Source of the DNA: Mesobacillus sp. AQ2
GTDB lineage: Bacteria > Bacillota > Bacilli > Bacillales > Cytobacillaceae
Direction: 5' to 3'
DNA length: 64,000 nucleotides
Assembly: GCF_030122805.1 (NCBI RefSeq)
Contig: NZ_CP126080.1
Location: 1,741,001 to 1,805,000, forward strand
The notes below the pieces were generated by a model. That model saw only the letters and a program-made list of their open reading frames with translations, did no database searches and had not been told where the DNA came from. The position numbers and the translations under genes are program-made. Shown here in pieces: positions 10,600 to 19,755 of the stretch (its first letter is position 1; each line of letters begins with the position of its first letter).

Positions 10600-10949
10600 T
10601 GTGGCTTCCAATAATGGGCTTGATAATCGGTGCCATCATAGGCTTGTTGACCGATATCCGTATCCCTGAAGAGTATTCAAATTATTTATCCATCGCGATC
10701 CTTGCAGCCCTCGATACATTGTTTGGCGGGATTCGTGCCCAGCTTCAAAATATCTACGATGAAAAAGTTTTTGTTTCAGGTTTCTTTTTTAATATAATAT
10801 TGGCAGCAAGTTTAGCTTTTCTAGGTGTTCATCTTGGTGTAGACTTGTATTTAGCAGCAGTTTTTGCCTTTGGGGTAAGGCTGTTCCAGAATATAGCGGT
10901 CATCAGAAGAATAATATTGACAAAATGGTCAACGACAAGTGAAAAGTAG
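10599..10949 (+). CDS. sbp: Small basic membrane protein Sbp (DUF1290)
   Basis: A 116-residue protein with three or four hydrophobic segments, beginning WLPIMGLIIGAIIGLL and containing LDTLFGGIRA and GVRLFQNIAVIRR, characteristic of the DUF1290 small basic protein that lies before ftsA in Bacillus. No biochemical function is established. Its start overlaps the preceding stop, so it is coupled to the DUF881 pair. Confidence 0.9.
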   Translation: MWLPIMGLIIGAIIGLLTDIRIPEEYSNYLSIAILAALDTLFGGIRAQLQNIYDEKVFVSGFFFNIILAASLAFLGVHLGVDLYLAAVFAFGVRLFQNIAVIRRIILTKWSTTSEK

Positions 10950-10970
10950 AAAAAAAAATGATATTTTAAA

Positions 10971-10995
10971 AGGGAAATATTTAATTGTGACGAAT
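10971..10995 (+). promoter_or_regulatory. Candidate sigma-H promoter of ftsAZ
   Basis: AGGGAAA at 10971-10977 and GACGAAT at 10989-10995 fit the sigma-H -35 (one mismatch to AGGA-W-W) and the -10 RnnGAAT exactly, with an 11-nt spacer, the same as I recall for spoVG. B. subtilis ftsA is known to have a sigma-H promoter that raises FtsZ supply at the onset of sporulation. The site is 92 nt before the ftsA ATG. No good sigma-A promoter was seen in the gap. Confidence 0.45.
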
Positions 10996-11086
10996 AAAGT
11001 AATGTAATTAAAAAAGAAACGCAATTAGATAACAGAGTGGAAATTGTTGTTCAAACATTAGGAATTGTTGAAGGAGGTGCCACAGA

Positions 11087-12370
11087 ATGAACAGCAATGA
11101 TATATATGTCAGTCTTGACATCGGTACATCCAGTGTTAAGGTTATCATTGGGGAAATGGTTAATGACACGTTGAATATAATTGGTGTTGGCAATGTGAAG
11201 TCCGAAGGTTTAAGGAAGGGCTCCATTGTTGATATAGATGAAACCGTTCATTCTATTAAAAGGGCAATTGAACAGGCTGAAAGAATGATAGGTTTGAAGA
11301 TTAACCAGGTGATTGTAGGTGTCACCGGCAATCATGTTTCACTTTTGCCATGCCATGGCGTGGTTGCGGTTTCCAGCGACAATCGCGAAATTACAAATGA
11401 GGATGTAGCGAGAGTCATTGATGCTGCACAGGTGGTATCGATCCCGCCTGAGCGAGAGATAATAGACGTGATTCCAAAGCAATTTATCGTTGACGGTCTT
11501 GATGAGATCAATGATCCAAGAGGCATGATCGGTGTCAGGCTTGAAATGGAAGGTACGATCATTACTGGATCAAAGACAATCTTACATAATACTCTTCGTT
11601 GTGTTGAGCGTGCTGGACTTGAAATTGTAGATATTGGCCTTCAGCCGCTTGCTGCAGGTGCATTCGCACTTTCAAAGGATGAAAAGAATATGGGTGTCGC
11701 GATGATTGACATCGGCGGCGGTTCATCAACAGTCGCTGTTTTTGAAAACGGGCACTTAAGGGGTACATCTGTTATACCGGTTGGAGGAGACCATATTACC
11801 AAGGACTTGTCCATCGGATTGCGCACAACGACCGAAGAAGCGGATCAATTGAAATTAAAGCACGGACATGCTTTTTACGACCATGCTTCAGAGGACGAGG
11901 TATTTGAAGTATCAATTATCGGCAGTGACCAGCAGCAGCAGTTCAACCAGCTGGAAGTAGCCGATATCATTGAAGCGAGAATGGAAGAAATCTTCTCCCT
12001 TGTCCAGGATGAGTTGAAACATATGAACATCAGGGACCTGCCTGGCGGGTTTGTCCTTACAGGGGGAACAGCCAATATGCAGGGAGTCCTGGAGCTAGCG
12101 CAGGATATCTTCCAAAGCAGGGTAAGGATAGCCATTCCGGACTATATTGGCGTCAGGGAACCTCAATATACGACTGCCGTTGGTTTGATACAATTTGCTT
12201 ATAGAAACGCAAAATTAAAAGGGAAGAAAATGGAAGCAGCTTTTAGCGAATTAGAACCGAAAGAAAAGAGAGTTCAAAAACAGCCGCATCCAAAATCGAA
12301 GCCTGAGAAACAGCCTGAAGAAAAAGTCACCACAAGAATGAAAAAATTTCTTGGCTACTTTTTTGAATAA
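11087..12370 (+). CDS. ftsA: Cell division protein FtsA
   Basis: Actin-like ATPase that tethers FtsZ to the membrane. The 427 residues carry the phosphate-1 motif DIGTSSVKV near residue 10, the SHS2 1C subdomain, phosphate-2 DIGGGSSTVA, and the adenosine motif LTGGTANMQG. The C-terminus is a positively charged linker ending in an amphipathic helix (TRMKKFLGYFFE) that should insert in the membrane. A strong GAAGGAGGTG ribosome binding site precedes the ATG. Paired with ftsZ 40 nt downstream. Confidence 0.97.
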   Translation: MNSNDIYVSLDIGTSSVKVIIGEMVNDTLNIIGVGNVKSEGLRKGSIVDIDETVHSIKRAIEQAERMIGLKINQVIVGVTGNHVSLLPCHGVVAVSSDNREITNEDVARVIDAAQVVSIPPEREIIDVIPKQFIVDGLDEINDPRGMIGVRLEMEGTIITGSKTILHNTLRCVERAGLEIVDIGLQPLAAGAFALSKDEKNMGVAMIDIGGGSSTVAVFENGHLRGTSVIPVGGDHITKDLSIGLRTTTEEADQLKLKHGHAFYDHASEDEVFEVSIIGSDQQQQFNQLEVADIIEARMEEIFSLVQDELKHMNIRDLPGGFVLTGGTANMQGVLELAQDIFQSRVRIAIPDYIGVREPQYTTAVGLIQFAYRNAKLKGKKMEAAFSELEPKEKRVQKQPHPKSKPEKQPEEKVTTRMKKFLGYFFE

Positions 12371-12410
12371 TCAGAGCTAACAGGAAATCGACGAATTAGG
12401 AGGATTTGTC

Positions 12411-13553
12411 ATGTTGGAATTTGATACGAATTTAGATTCACTTGCTACTATAAAAGTTATCGGTGTTGGCGGCGGCGGAAATAATGCGGTTAACCGAATG
12501 ATCGAACACGGCGTTCAAGGTGTGGAATTCATTGCGGTTAATACGGATGCACAGGCACTGAACCTTTCCAAAGCTGAAATCAGGATGCAGATCGGCGCAA
12601 AACTAACACGCGGACTTGGTGCTGGTGCCAATCCAGAGGTAGGTAAAAAAGCTGCCGAGGAAAGCAAAGAACAAATTGAAGAAGTGCTTAAAGGCGCTGA
12701 CATGGTATTCGTTACTGCCGGCATGGGTGGAGGAACAGGAACAGGTGCTGCACCGGTAATTGCACAGATCGCTAAGGATCTTGGAGCTTTAACAGTAGGG
12801 GTTGTTACACGCCCATTCACTTTTGAAGGCCGCAAGCGCGCTGGACAAGCTGGCGGTGGAATAGGTGCAATGAAGGAAGCGGTAGACACACTGATCGTCA
12901 TTCCAAACGACCGCTTGCTTGAGATTGTCGACAAAAGTACACCTATGCTTGAAGCATTCCGTGAAGCGGATAATGTTCTTCGCCAGGGTGTTCAGGGTAT
13001 TTCCGACTTGATTGCTACACCAGGGTTGATCAACCTCGATTTTGCTGATGTGAAGACAATCATGTCCAACAAAGGTTCTGCATTGATGGGCATTGGTGTT
13101 GCTTCAGGTGAAAACCGTGCAACTGAAGCTGCTAAGAAAGCAATTTCATCACCATTGCTTGAAACATCCCTTGATGGAGCGCAAGGTGTCCTGATGAACA
13201 TTACAGGCGGCACAAACCTTAGCCTGTATGAAGTTCAGGAGGCTGCAGATATTGTAGCTTCTGCTTCAGATCAGGACGTCAACATGATCTTCGGTTCCGT
13301 AATCAATGAAAACTTAAAAGATGAAATCATCGTTACTGTCATCGCTACAGGCTTCAATGAGGAAGTTGTCCAGCCAAAACCGACAAGACCTGGTTTTGGA
13401 GGACAGCAAAAGCCTGGAATAGGCGCAATCAAGCGTGAACAGCCAAAACGCGAAGAAATCCAGCAGGAAGCGCCACGAAGCAATCCATCTTCACAAGGGG
13501 ATGATGCTCTTGATATTCCAACATTCCTGCGTAACCGTAACAGAAGACGATAA
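12411..13553 (+). CDS. ftsZ: Cell division GTPase FtsZ
   Basis: Tubulin homologue forming the Z-ring. The 380 residues have [13 protein letters not shown] near residue 18, the tubulin signature GGGTGTG at 106-112, the T7-loop region [11 protein letters not shown] that supplies catalytic aspartate to the next subunit, then a variable Pro/Gln-rich linker and the conserved tail DIPTFLRNR that binds FtsA, SepF and other partners. Ribosome binding site TTAGGAGG. All motifs intact. Confidence 0.98.
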   Translation: MLEFDTNLDSLATIKVIGVGGGGNNAVNRMIEHGVQGVEFIAVNTDAQALNLSKAEIRMQIGAKLTRGLGAGANPEVGKKAAEESKEQIEEVLKGADMVFVTAGMGGGTGTGAAPVIAQIAKDLGALTVGVVTRPFTFEGRKRAGQAGGGIGAMKEAVDTLIVIPNDRLLEIVDKSTPMLEAFREADNVLRQGVQGISDLIATPGLINLDFADVKTIMSNKGSALMGIGVASGENRATEAAKKAISSPLLETSLDGAQGVLMNITGGTNLSLYEVQEAADIVASASDQDVNMIFGSVINENLKDEIIVTVIATGFNEEVVQPKPTRPGFGGQQKPGIGAIKREQPKREEIQQEAPRSNPSSQGDDALDIPTFLRNRNRRR

Positions 13554-13570
13554 TTATACATTATAAGACT

Positions 13571-13604
13571 AAAAGGTATAGCCATAACGGCTATGCCTTT
13601 TTTA
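13571..13604 (+). terminator. Terminator after ftsZ
   Basis: AAAAGGTATAGCC (13571-13583) pairs with GGCTATGCCTTTT (13589-13601) with one G-T pair, loop of 5 nt, followed by T residues. It closes the ftsAZ transcript. Confidence 0.85.
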
Positions 13605-14001
13605 TGTTTGCTGGAAATCTACTAGGGTGATTTAACATCCAAAAAAAGAATGTGAAGAAGTAGTCATACAGACTATTAAATCTGGCTTCTTTCAACCTGC
13701 AGAATAAAAATCAGAAAACTGACAAAATCCGAAGGGATAAGTGAAAATCTCTGTTGTTTTGTTGCCAGAATGTGACACACTTCATATGCCAATGACGATA
13801 TACTTTTTCGTAACGGAATGATAGAGCAAGAGGCAAACTTGTATCACTTACCATGATCTTGTTCGGTGCCAATCGTATTGCCATCAGATATTTGCTGTTT
13901 ATGGGGATTTAGCCAGACATTGCGCCATTGACCTTACAAACTAGAGAATATCTGACTGAAAGGGCATAAGGCGTCTGCTATTTTGTACAGGAGGATGAGA
14001 G
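13605..14001 (+). promoter_or_regulatory. spoIIG leader with candidate long-spacer promoter
   Basis: This 397-nt stretch holds no gene. At 13799-13804 there is TATACT; 21 nt before it GTGACA (13772-13777), or 22 nt before it TGTGAC. The B. subtilis spoIIG promoter is known for a 22-bp spacer and dependence on Spo0A-P. Two heptamers one mismatch from the 0A box TGNCGAA are nearby: TGACGAT at 13793-13799 and TGACAAA near 13720. The match is suggestive only; the site lies about 200 nt upstream of the GTG start. The spoIIGA ribosome binding site is AGGAGG at 13989-13994. B. subtilis bpr is absent from this position. Confidence 0.3.
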
Positions 14002-14940
14002 GTGAAGGTCTATCTGGATGTGATCTGGGCATTGAATCTGCTATTTGATACGTTTCTTCTATATTTGGCTGCGATTATCCTGAAGAGGCAGGTTAAGCTT
14101 TGGCGTTTGGCGGCAGGAGGAGCTATTGGTTCAGTGCTCATTATATTATCGATAACGCCATTTCATGCGGCAGCCGGACATCCGGCTGGGAAATTACTCT
14201 TTTCAATTTTGATGGTACTGGCAGCTTTTGGCTATAAAAGAATGCGGTTTTTCTTAAAAGCACTTATGACTTTTTATGTCACGACTTTCCTGCTTGGAGG
14301 TACCTTGACAGGTGTCCACTATTTCATCCAATTTGATATGGATTTGGCCTCAGATGTCGCCATGAATCATATAAAAGGGTTCGGCGACCCTGTCAGCTGG
14401 CTGTTTGTGTTATTGGGTTTTCCGCTGGCCTGGCATTTTTCCAGAAGGAATATTGAACAATTCGAAATGACGAAGATCCAATATGATTCCCTTGCTGATG
14501 TGGAAGTGAAATTCATGGAGATGGATTTTAACATTAGAGGATTGATTGACAGCGGGAACCAGTTATATGATCCCATTTCTAAACAGCCGGTCATGATTTT
14601 ATCTATCACCCACTGTTTGGATCGTATACCGACAGAAATCAAAAAGATTGCCGAAAATCCTGATTGTGTATTGTCTGGTGACGGACAATTTTCACAGCAG
14701 CTTGAAAACAGAATGAGAATTATTCCATGTAAAGTCGTCGGACAAGAGCATCAGTTAATTATTGCCTTTAATCCGGATCAAATCATGATTACTACGGAAG
14801 ATGGCATATACAGAGCAGAAAAGAGCCTGATTTCTTTCACAGCACAGGAATTATCGGCAGATGGAAGTTTTCAGTGTATCATCCATCCTAAAATGCTTGC
14901 AGGGATGGCAAAGTCAGAGCAGACGGTGAAGGTAAGCTAA
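14002..14940 (+). CDS. spoIIGA: Pro-sigma-E processing protease SpoIIGA
   Basis: Membrane-bound aspartic protease that cleaves the N-terminal prosequence of sigma-E in the mother cell after the signal SpoIIR arrives from the forespore. The 312 residues have about five membrane segments in the first 150 and a cytoplasmic protease domain with catalytic Asp183 in [11 protein letters not shown], the same number as in B. subtilis. The GTG start is fixed by AGGAGG 7 nt upstream. Followed after 44 nt by its substrate gene sigE, forming the spoIIG operon. Confidence 0.95.
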   Translation: MKVYLDVIWALNLLFDTFLLYLAAIILKRQVKLWRLAAGGAIGSVLIILSITPFHAAAGHPAGKLLFSILMVLAAFGYKRMRFFLKALMTFYVTTFLLGGTLTGVHYFIQFDMDLASDVAMNHIKGFGDPVSWLFVLLGFPLAWHFSRRNIEQFEMTKIQYDSLADVEVKFMEMDFNIRGLIDSGNQLYDPISKQPVMILSITHCLDRIPTEIKKIAENPDCVLSGDGQFSQQLENRMRIIPCKVVGQEHQLIIAFNPDQIMITTEDGIYRAEKSLISFTAQELSADGSFQCIIHPKMLAGMAKSEQTVKVS

Positions 14941-14984
14941 TATTACTATACTCAGAAATACATAATTTAGAAGGAGGACAATCA

Positions 14985-15704
14985 ATGAAAAATTTGCGGC
15001 TTCGGTTATCCTATTACTGGTATAAATTATTAATGAAACTAGGCTTGAAAACAGATGAAATATATTATATCGGCGGTAGCGAAGCGTTGCCCCCTCCTTT
15101 AACGAAAGAAGAGGAAGAAGTGCTTTTGAACAAACTTCCTAACGGGGATAAAGCTGCGAGGTCGATTCTGATCGAAAGGAACCTTAGGCTGGTCGTTTAC
15201 ATCGCCCGCAAATTCGAAAACACAGGGATCAACATTGAAGACTTGATCAGCATCGGAACAATCGGATTGATCAAGGCGGTCAATACTTTCAACCCGGAGA
15301 AAAAAATCAAGCTGGCTACCTATGCATCCAGGTGTATTGAAAATGAAATCCTGATGTATTTGCGGAGGAATAATAAGCTTCGTTCGGAAGTATCATTTGA
15401 CGAACCGCTGAATATCGATTGGGATGGAAATGAACTTCTTCTATCCGATGTCCTCGGTACGGATGACGATATTATCACGAAGGATCTCGAATCGAATGTG
15501 GATAAAAAATTACTGGTAAAAGCGCTGCAGCAGCTTTCTGACCGCGAAAAACAGATCATGGAATTGCGTTTTGGCCTTGGCAGCGGGGAGGAAAAGACGC
15601 AAAAGGATGTAGCGGATATGCTGGGGATTTCCCAGTCGTACATTTCCCGCCTGGAAAAGCGAATCATCAAACGTTTAAGAAAAGAATTCAATAAAATGGT
15701 ATAG
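14985..15704 (+). CDS. sigE: RNA polymerase sigma-E precursor
   Basis: Mother-cell sigma factor made as an inactive precursor. Of 239 residues, roughly the first 27-29 (basic, hydrophobic, ending KTDEIYY before [11 protein letters not shown]) are the prosequence that holds it at the membrane until SpoIIGA cuts it. Then come region 2 ([37 protein letters not shown]) and region 4 ([22 protein letters not shown]). Ribosome binding site AGAAGGAGG. Very close to the B. subtilis protein throughout. Confidence 0.97.
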   Translation: MKNLRLRLSYYWYKLLMKLGLKTDEIYYIGGSEALPPPLTKEEEEVLLNKLPNGDKAARSILIERNLRLVVYIARKFENTGINIEDLISIGTIGLIKAVNTFNPEKKIKLATYASRCIENEILMYLRRNNKLRSEVSFDEPLNIDWDGNELLLSDVLGTDDDIITKDLESNVDKKLLVKALQQLSDREKQIMELRFGLGSGEEKTQKDVADMLGISQSYISRLEKRIIKRLRKEFNKMV

Positions 15705-15806
15705 CAGAAAAATTTTCACAAATAAATTTTAACCTTAAAATATCAATAACAAGGGGGTTTGGCCGGCTGATTCTTCCAGAAGGCGTTCCAGCCTCCCGGT
15801 AATCAG

Positions 15807-15835
15807 TGCATATTTTTCCTTCCTGCGGAGATACT
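15807..15835 (+). promoter_or_regulatory. Sigma-F promoter of sigG
   Basis: TGCATA (15807-15812), a 14-nt spacer and GGAGATACT (15827-15835) match the sigma-F -35 and the -10 consensus GGnnAnAMT exactly. sigG is known to be transcribed in the forespore by sigma-F, so element and context agree. The start point would be near 15842, about 30 nt before the TTG start. Just upstream, CTGATT (15767-15772) and AATCAG (15801-15806) form an inverted repeat of unclear role. Confidence 0.75.
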
Positions 15836-15871
15836 GAATTTTGACAGCAGCTCCTGTGAGGAGGGAAAAGA

Positions 15872-16651
15872 TTGACACGAAACAAAGTTGAAATTTGCGG
15901 TGTTGATACATCAAAGCTTCCCGTTCTGAAAAACGAGGAAATGAGAAAACTATTTAGAGAGATGCAAAGCGGTGACATCACAGCAAGAGAAAAACTGGTG
16001 AATGGGAACCTAAGGCTTGTTTTGAGTGTAATCCAGCGTTTTAACAACCGGGGCGAGTTTGTCGACGATCTGTTTCAGGTCGGGTGTATAGGCCTTATGA
16101 AGTCCATTGATAATTTTGATCTGGGACAGAATGTTAAATTTTCAACCTATGCCGTCCCGATGATTATCGGTGAAATCAGACGGTATTTAAGAGATAATAA
16201 TCCAATCAGAGTCTCTCGTTCACTCAGGGATATCGCATACAAAGCATTGCAGGTACGCGAAAAGCTTATGAGTGAGGCTTCAAGGGAGCCGACTGCAGAA
16301 GAAATTGCGAAGGTGCTTGAAGTACCGCATGAAGAGATTGTCTTCGCCCTCGATGCCATACAGGATCCAGTATCTTTGTTCGAACCGATTTATAATGACG
16401 GCGGAGATCCAATCTATGTGATGGATCAGCTAAGCGATGAACGGAACAAGGATACGAACTGGATTGAGGAAATCGCCCTGAAAGAGGGGATGAGACGCCT
16501 GAATGAAAGGGAAAAGCTGATCTTAAGGAAAAGGTTCTTCCAGGGCAAGACTCAAATGGAAGTAGCTGATGAAATCGGCATTTCCCAGGCCCAGGTCTCA
16601 CGGCTTGAAAAAGCAGCCATCAAACAAATGAATAAAAATATCCAAAGCTAA
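15872..16651 (+). CDS. sigG: Late forespore sigma factor sigma-G
   Basis: Forespore-specific sigma factor for late sporulation and germination genes. 259 residues; begins TRNKVEICGVDTSKLPVLK, the stretch known to bind anti-sigma factors, followed by region 2 (NLRLVLSVIQRFNNRGEFVDDLFQ), region 3 (REPTAEEIAKVLEVP) and the region 4 helix-turn-helix (TQMEVADEIGISQAQVSRLEK). The TTG start follows GAGGAGGG and matches the B. subtilis N-terminus. Separated from sigE by 167 nt with its own sigma-F promoter. B. subtilis has ylmAB after this gene; here they are absent. Confidence 0.97.
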   Translation: MTRNKVEICGVDTSKLPVLKNEEMRKLFREMQSGDITAREKLVNGNLRLVLSVIQRFNNRGEFVDDLFQVGCIGLMKSIDNFDLGQNVKFSTYAVPMIIGEIRRYLRDNNPIRVSRSLRDIAYKALQVREKLMSEASREPTAEEIAKVLEVPHEEIVFALDAIQDPVSLFEPIYNDGGDPIYVMDQLSDERNKDTNWIEEIALKEGMRRLNEREKLILRKRFFQGKTQMEVADEIGISQAQVSRLEKAAIKQMNKNIQS

Positions 16652-16676
16652 GCTGCCTTAACGGGCAGCTTTTTCA
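16650..16676 (+). terminator. Terminator after sigG
   Basis: AAGCTGCC (16650-16657) pairs with GGCAGCTT (16664-16671), followed by TTT. The stem overlaps the last two bases of the sigG stop codon. Confidence 0.8.
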
Positions 16677-16698
16677 ATTTTTGAATGCTTTTGCGCAA

Positions 16699-16726
16699 TC
16701 ATACATCTTTTCCTGATTCATATAAT
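16699..16726 (+). promoter_or_regulatory. Candidate sigma-E-type promoter before ylmC
   Basis: TCATACA (16699-16705), a 13-nt spacer and CATATAAT (16719-16726), the latter one change from the sigma-E -10 CATACAAT. The -35 matches only five of seven positions. Position, 47 nt before ylmC, is suitable. A sigma-A reading of TATAAT is possible but lacks a -35. Confidence 0.3.
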
Positions 16727-16772
16727 GCTATAAGGGGCGGAAAACGCCACAGTGAAATCCGGAGGGATCTGA

Positions 16773-17045
16773 ATGGTAAAGGTTACCGAGTTCCAGGTGA
16801 AAGACGTCGTGAATGTGTCGGATGGAAAAAGACTTGGGAGCATTGAGGATTTTGAAATCAATTTAAATACCGGTAAAATCGAGGCTGTCGTCATTGGGAG
16901 TTCCGGCAAGGTACTAGGATTCTTCGGGAAGGAAGAAGAGGTCGTCATACCATGGAGGAACATCCTGAAAATAGGTGAAGATGTCATTTTGGTCCGCTAT
17001 AAGGACAGTGGAGAATATCTGCTGCAGGAGAATCAGGACCAGTAG
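16773..17045 (+). CDS. ylmC: PRC-barrel protein, YlmC/YmxH family
   Basis: A 90-residue PRC-barrel-like protein (VKDVVNVSDGKRLGSIEDFEI, then GKIEAVVIGS and EEVVIPWRNILKIGEDVILVR), the fold found at the RimM C-terminus and in the photosynthetic reaction centre H subunit. The YlmC/YmxH subgroup is limited to spore formers and related Bacillota; biochemical function is unknown. CCGGAGGG precedes the ATG. First gene of the ylm block. Confidence 0.88.
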   Translation: MVKVTEFQVKDVVNVSDGKRLGSIEDFEINLNTGKIEAVVIGSSGKVLGFFGKEEEVVIPWRNILKIGEDVILVRYKDSGEYLLQENQDQ

Positions 17046-17113
17046 CATCGTAATACTGTTATATTGCGGGTAGTATGTGATAAACTAGACAAAAACGTGT
17101 GAGGTACAAATTT

Positions 17114-17944
17114 ATGGAGCCATTCATCTTAAAAAGCCAGGAATATTTTTCAATAAAAGAGTGGATGGAGCGCTATCCCGGACTTGAGGCTGGGTTCACG
17201 ACAAAAAATGGCGGAGTGAGCCAGCTGCAGACCTTTTCGGGTTTGAACTTCGGCTTCCATGTCGGAGATGAGCAGTCATCTGTTTGCGAAAATCGTCTTC
17301 TTCTGGCTGAAAAGATCGATTTTCCGCTTTCCAGCTGGGTTGGAGCGGAACAGACCCATGACATCCAGATTGCAAAAATCGACAAAGCCCATCATGGAAA
17401 AGGCTCAAGTGATTATGAATCTTCTTTTTCGGCAACGGATGGTTTTTTGACTTCAGAGCAGGGCATTTTGCTGACACTTTGCTATGCAGATTGTGTACCG
17501 CTGTATTTTATTGAGCCAGAATCCAGGTTGATTGGCGTCGCGCATGCGGGATGGAAAGGCACCGTCCATGGCATTGCAGGCGAAATGGTCAGCAAATTTA
17601 GGCAAAATGGGGCGAAAACCGAAAATATTTCTGCCATAATTGGCCCATCAATATGCAAAAAATGTTATATTGTTGATGAGAGAGTCATCAATTTAGTGAA
17701 AAATATACTAGATGGTGTCGATATATTACCATATAATCAAGTTAGTGACGGCCAATATTCTCTCGATTTAAAAGAATTGAACCGCCATATTTTGGTGAAG
17801 GCCGGAGTGAAAGACGAGAATATAGAAGTAACCGATTATTGCACAAGCTGCCATAGTGAGCACTTTTATTCCCATAGAAGGGATAAGGGGAATGCAGGCC
17901 GTATGATGGCATATATCGGCTGGAAGGAGGATAGCCGTCCATAA
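17114..17944 (+). CDS. pgeF: Peptidoglycan editing factor / YfiH-type laccase domain
   Basis: YlmD homologue of the DUF152 (YfiH/PgeF) family, 276 residues. Family members act on purine nucleosides or, in E. coli, remove misincorporated L-Ser from UDP-MurNAc peptides. Conserved metal-site parts are visible: the HAGWKGT motif near the middle, [13 protein letters not shown], and [12 protein letters not shown] near the end. ATG 17114 is chosen because the upstream GTG (17099) is itself part of the ribosome binding site GTGAGG. Its stop overlaps the ylmE start (TAATG). The exact substrate here is unproven. Confidence 0.88.
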   Translation: MEPFILKSQEYFSIKEWMERYPGLEAGFTTKNGGVSQLQTFSGLNFGFHVGDEQSSVCENRLLLAEKIDFPLSSWVGAEQTHDIQIAKIDKAHHGKGSSDYESSFSATDGFLTSEQGILLTLCYADCVPLYFIEPESRLIGVAHAGWKGTVHGIAGEMVSKFRQNGAKTENISAIIGPSICKKCYIVDERVINLVKNILDGVDILPYNQVSDGQYSLDLKELNRHILVKAGVKDENIEVTDYCTSCHSEHFYSHRRDKGNAGRMMAYIGWKEDSRP

Positions 17945-18630
17945 TGAATGTCGCAGAAAATCTGGAGGTTATCCAGAGTCAAATAGCAAATGCCTGCCAA
18001 GCTGCGGGCCGGAGTCCGGACGAGGTGAAAATCATCGCCGTGACCAAATATGTTTCCCCCGAAAGGGCACAGCAAGCGATCGATGCTGGTGTGCTCCATC
18101 TCGGTGAAAACAGGGATGAGGGTCTGCTCCATAAAATCAGCCATTTGCAGGACAAGCCTGTGTGGCATTTTATTGGTACTTTACAAACAAGAAAGGTCAA
18201 AAGTATCATAGACCACGTTACATATATCCATTCACTGGACAGGCTGTCGCTTGCAAAGGAAATTAACAAACGAGCCAGCTCAAAGGTAAAATGCCTGATT
18301 CAGGTGAATGCCTCTGGGGAAGAGAGCAAACACGGATTGAATCCTGAAGATGTCACTGGATTTGTTCAAGAATTGAATCAGTACCCCAATATAGAAGTAA
18401 GCGGATTGATGACGATGGCTCCATTTACTGAAGATGAACTGGTGATCCGGAGTTGCTTCAGAACACTGAAAAATCTTCAGGCAGAGATCCAACAGCTTAG
18501 ACTGGAATATGCTCCATGCCATGAATTGTCAATGGGAATGTCAAATGATTTTAAAATAGCGGTTGAAGAGGGTTCCACTATGGTGCGAATCGGTACAGCC
18601 CTGGTAGGCAATGAATCGGAGGTGCAATAA
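17944..18630 (+). CDS. ylmE: YggS-family pyridoxal-phosphate homeostasis protein
   Basis: Single-domain PLP-binding TIM-barrel protein, 228 residues, of the YggS/PLPBP family, which controls PLP levels without known catalysis. The PLP lysine lies in IIAVTKYVS near residue 37. Other motifs are [22 protein letters not shown], the GLMTMAP segment and [28 protein letters not shown], the phosphate-binding end. In Bacillota it commonly lies beside sepF, as here, 1 nt apart. Confidence 0.93.
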   Translation: MNVAENLEVIQSQIANACQAAGRSPDEVKIIAVTKYVSPERAQQAIDAGVLHLGENRDEGLLHKISHLQDKPVWHFIGTLQTRKVKSIIDHVTYIHSLDRLSLAKEINKRASSKVKCLIQVNASGEESKHGLNPEDVTGFVQELNQYPNIEVSGLMTMAPFTEDELVIRSCFRTLKNLQAEIQQLRLEYAPCHELSMGMSNDFKIAVEEGSTMVRIGTALVGNESEVQ

Positions 18631-18631
18631 T

Positions 18632-19072
18632 ATGAGTTTAAAATCAAAAATAAAGACATTTTTTTTCCTGGAAGATGAATATGACTATAATGATGAGGAA
18701 ATGCTCGAAGAAGAAACTGAACCATACAAGCCGAGCAAACATCCTGTCCAGCAAAAGCAGAATGTGGTAAGCCTTCAAAGCGTGCAAAAAGCATCCAAGG
18801 TTATCCTGATGGAACCAAGGATGTATGCCGAAGCGCAGGAAATTGCTGACCACTTGAAAAATCGCCGGGCTGTTGTCGTGAACCTGCAGCGTATTGAACA
18901 AGACCAGGCGAGAAGGATTGTGGATTTCTTAAGCGGAACCGTTTATGCCATCAGTGGTGATATCCAGCGGATCGGCATGAATATCTTTTTATGTACCCCG
19001 GATAATGTGGAAGTGACAGGGAATATTTCTGAACTGATGCAGGAGCGGGATTACCAAGAGTCGAGGTGGTAG
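18632..19072 (+). CDS. sepF: Z-ring assembly protein SepF
   Basis: 146-residue division protein that bundles FtsZ polymers and anchors them to membrane. The N-terminal amphipathic helix ([12 protein letters not shown]) is the membrane-binding part, followed by an acidic linker and the SepF domain ([29 protein letters not shown] to [15 protein letters not shown]). ATG 18632 lies 7 nt after CGGAGGTG. Works with FtsA/FtsZ encoded 6 kb upstream. Confidence 0.95.
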   Translation: MSLKSKIKTFFFLEDEYDYNDEEMLEEETEPYKPSKHPVQQKQNVVSLQSVQKASKVILMEPRMYAEAQEIADHLKNRRAVVVNLQRIEQDQARRIVDFLSGTVYAISGDIQRIGMNIFLCTPDNVEVTGNISELMQERDYQESRW

Positions 19073-19077
19073 GGTTA

Positions 19078-19338
19078 ATGGATATAGTGATTGGATTAAT
19101 AGCCCAATTAGTTGGAATTTATCAATGGGCATTGATAATTTATATTTTCATGTCATGGTTTCCTAATGCAAGGGAAACAGCAATCGGACAATTTTTGGCT
19201 CGAATTTGCGAGCCGTTTTTGGAGCCGTTCCGCAGGATCGTGCCTTCAATTGGCATGATTGACATTTCGCCAATCGTGGCGTTTCTAGTATTGAAATTCG
19301 CGGTATCAGGCTTGTATCAGTTGGCTCATTGGTTTTAA
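19078..19338 (+). CDS. ylmG: YggT-family membrane protein YlmG
   Basis: 86-residue protein with two hydrophobic segments and the YggT signature [40 protein letters not shown] middle (RICEP-L-P-RR). Chloroplast and cyanobacterial relatives affect nucleoid or division; the Bacillus role is unclear. ATG 19078 follows GAGGTGG (19063-19069). Coupled to sepF by a 5-nt gap. Confidence 0.9.
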   Translation: MDIVIGLIAQLVGIYQWALIIYIFMSWFPNARETAIGQFLARICEPFLEPFRRIVPSIGMIDISPIVAFLVLKFAVSGLYQLAHWF

Positions 19339-19355
19339 AAATATGACTATTCTTG

Positions 19356-19385
19356 CAGGGTCTGATTCAGGCCCTGTTTATTTTC
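19356..19385 (+). terminator. Terminator after ylmG
   Basis: CAGGGTC (19356-19362) with GGCCCTG (19370-19376), one G-T pair, followed by TTTATTTTC. It lies immediately before the inserted repeat element and would separate ylmG from ylmH. Confidence 0.7.
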
Positions 19386-19390
19386 TATTA

Positions 19391-19727
19391 TGCTCTGTTT
19401 AAGCTGAATTTTGTTTTTAAAAACCTGTTGATTGTAGTGGAAGGCGCGTAGACTCCTCCGAAAATGCTAACGCATTTCCATCGTGCGTGGGCTGATTCGA
19501 GGAAGCTATTCAGTGTCCTGCGGGCGCAGCTGGTCAGGTGAGACCTAGGTGAAATGATTCACGTGAGGAATCATTTGCACCCCGCAGGAGCAAAGCGACG
19601 AGGAGGCTCAGCGCCAGCCAAGAAGAATTTGGTCTTTGAAAAAGCTGGCACTTGAGCTTTTTAAATTCTTCCCCCGCGGAAAGCGAAGCGCCTGGAACGA
19701 AAATCAACAACCTTGTTTAACAGAGCC
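19391..19727. mobile_element. 337-bp MITE-like element with 8-bp target duplication
   Basis: The element begins (T)GCTCTGTTTAAG and ends in the inverse of (G)GCTCTGTTAAAC; the inner GCTCTGTT (19392-19399) and AACAGAGC (19719-19726) are exact inverted repeats. It is flanked on both sides by the exact direct repeat TTCTATTA (19383-19390 and 19728-19735), as expected for an 8-bp target-site duplication. A second nested inverted repeat GTTGATT (19427-19433) / AATCAAC (19702-19708) continues as an imperfect pairing (GGCGC/GCGCC). Inside are CCTGCGGG.../CCCCGCAGG and AAATGATT/AATCATTT. No protein is encoded. Such palindromic intergenic elements occur in many copies in Bacillus genomes; the mobilising transposase is not in this window. 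Confidence 0.75.
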
Positions 19728-19755
19728 TTCTATTAAGGTACCAAAGGAGTAAAGT

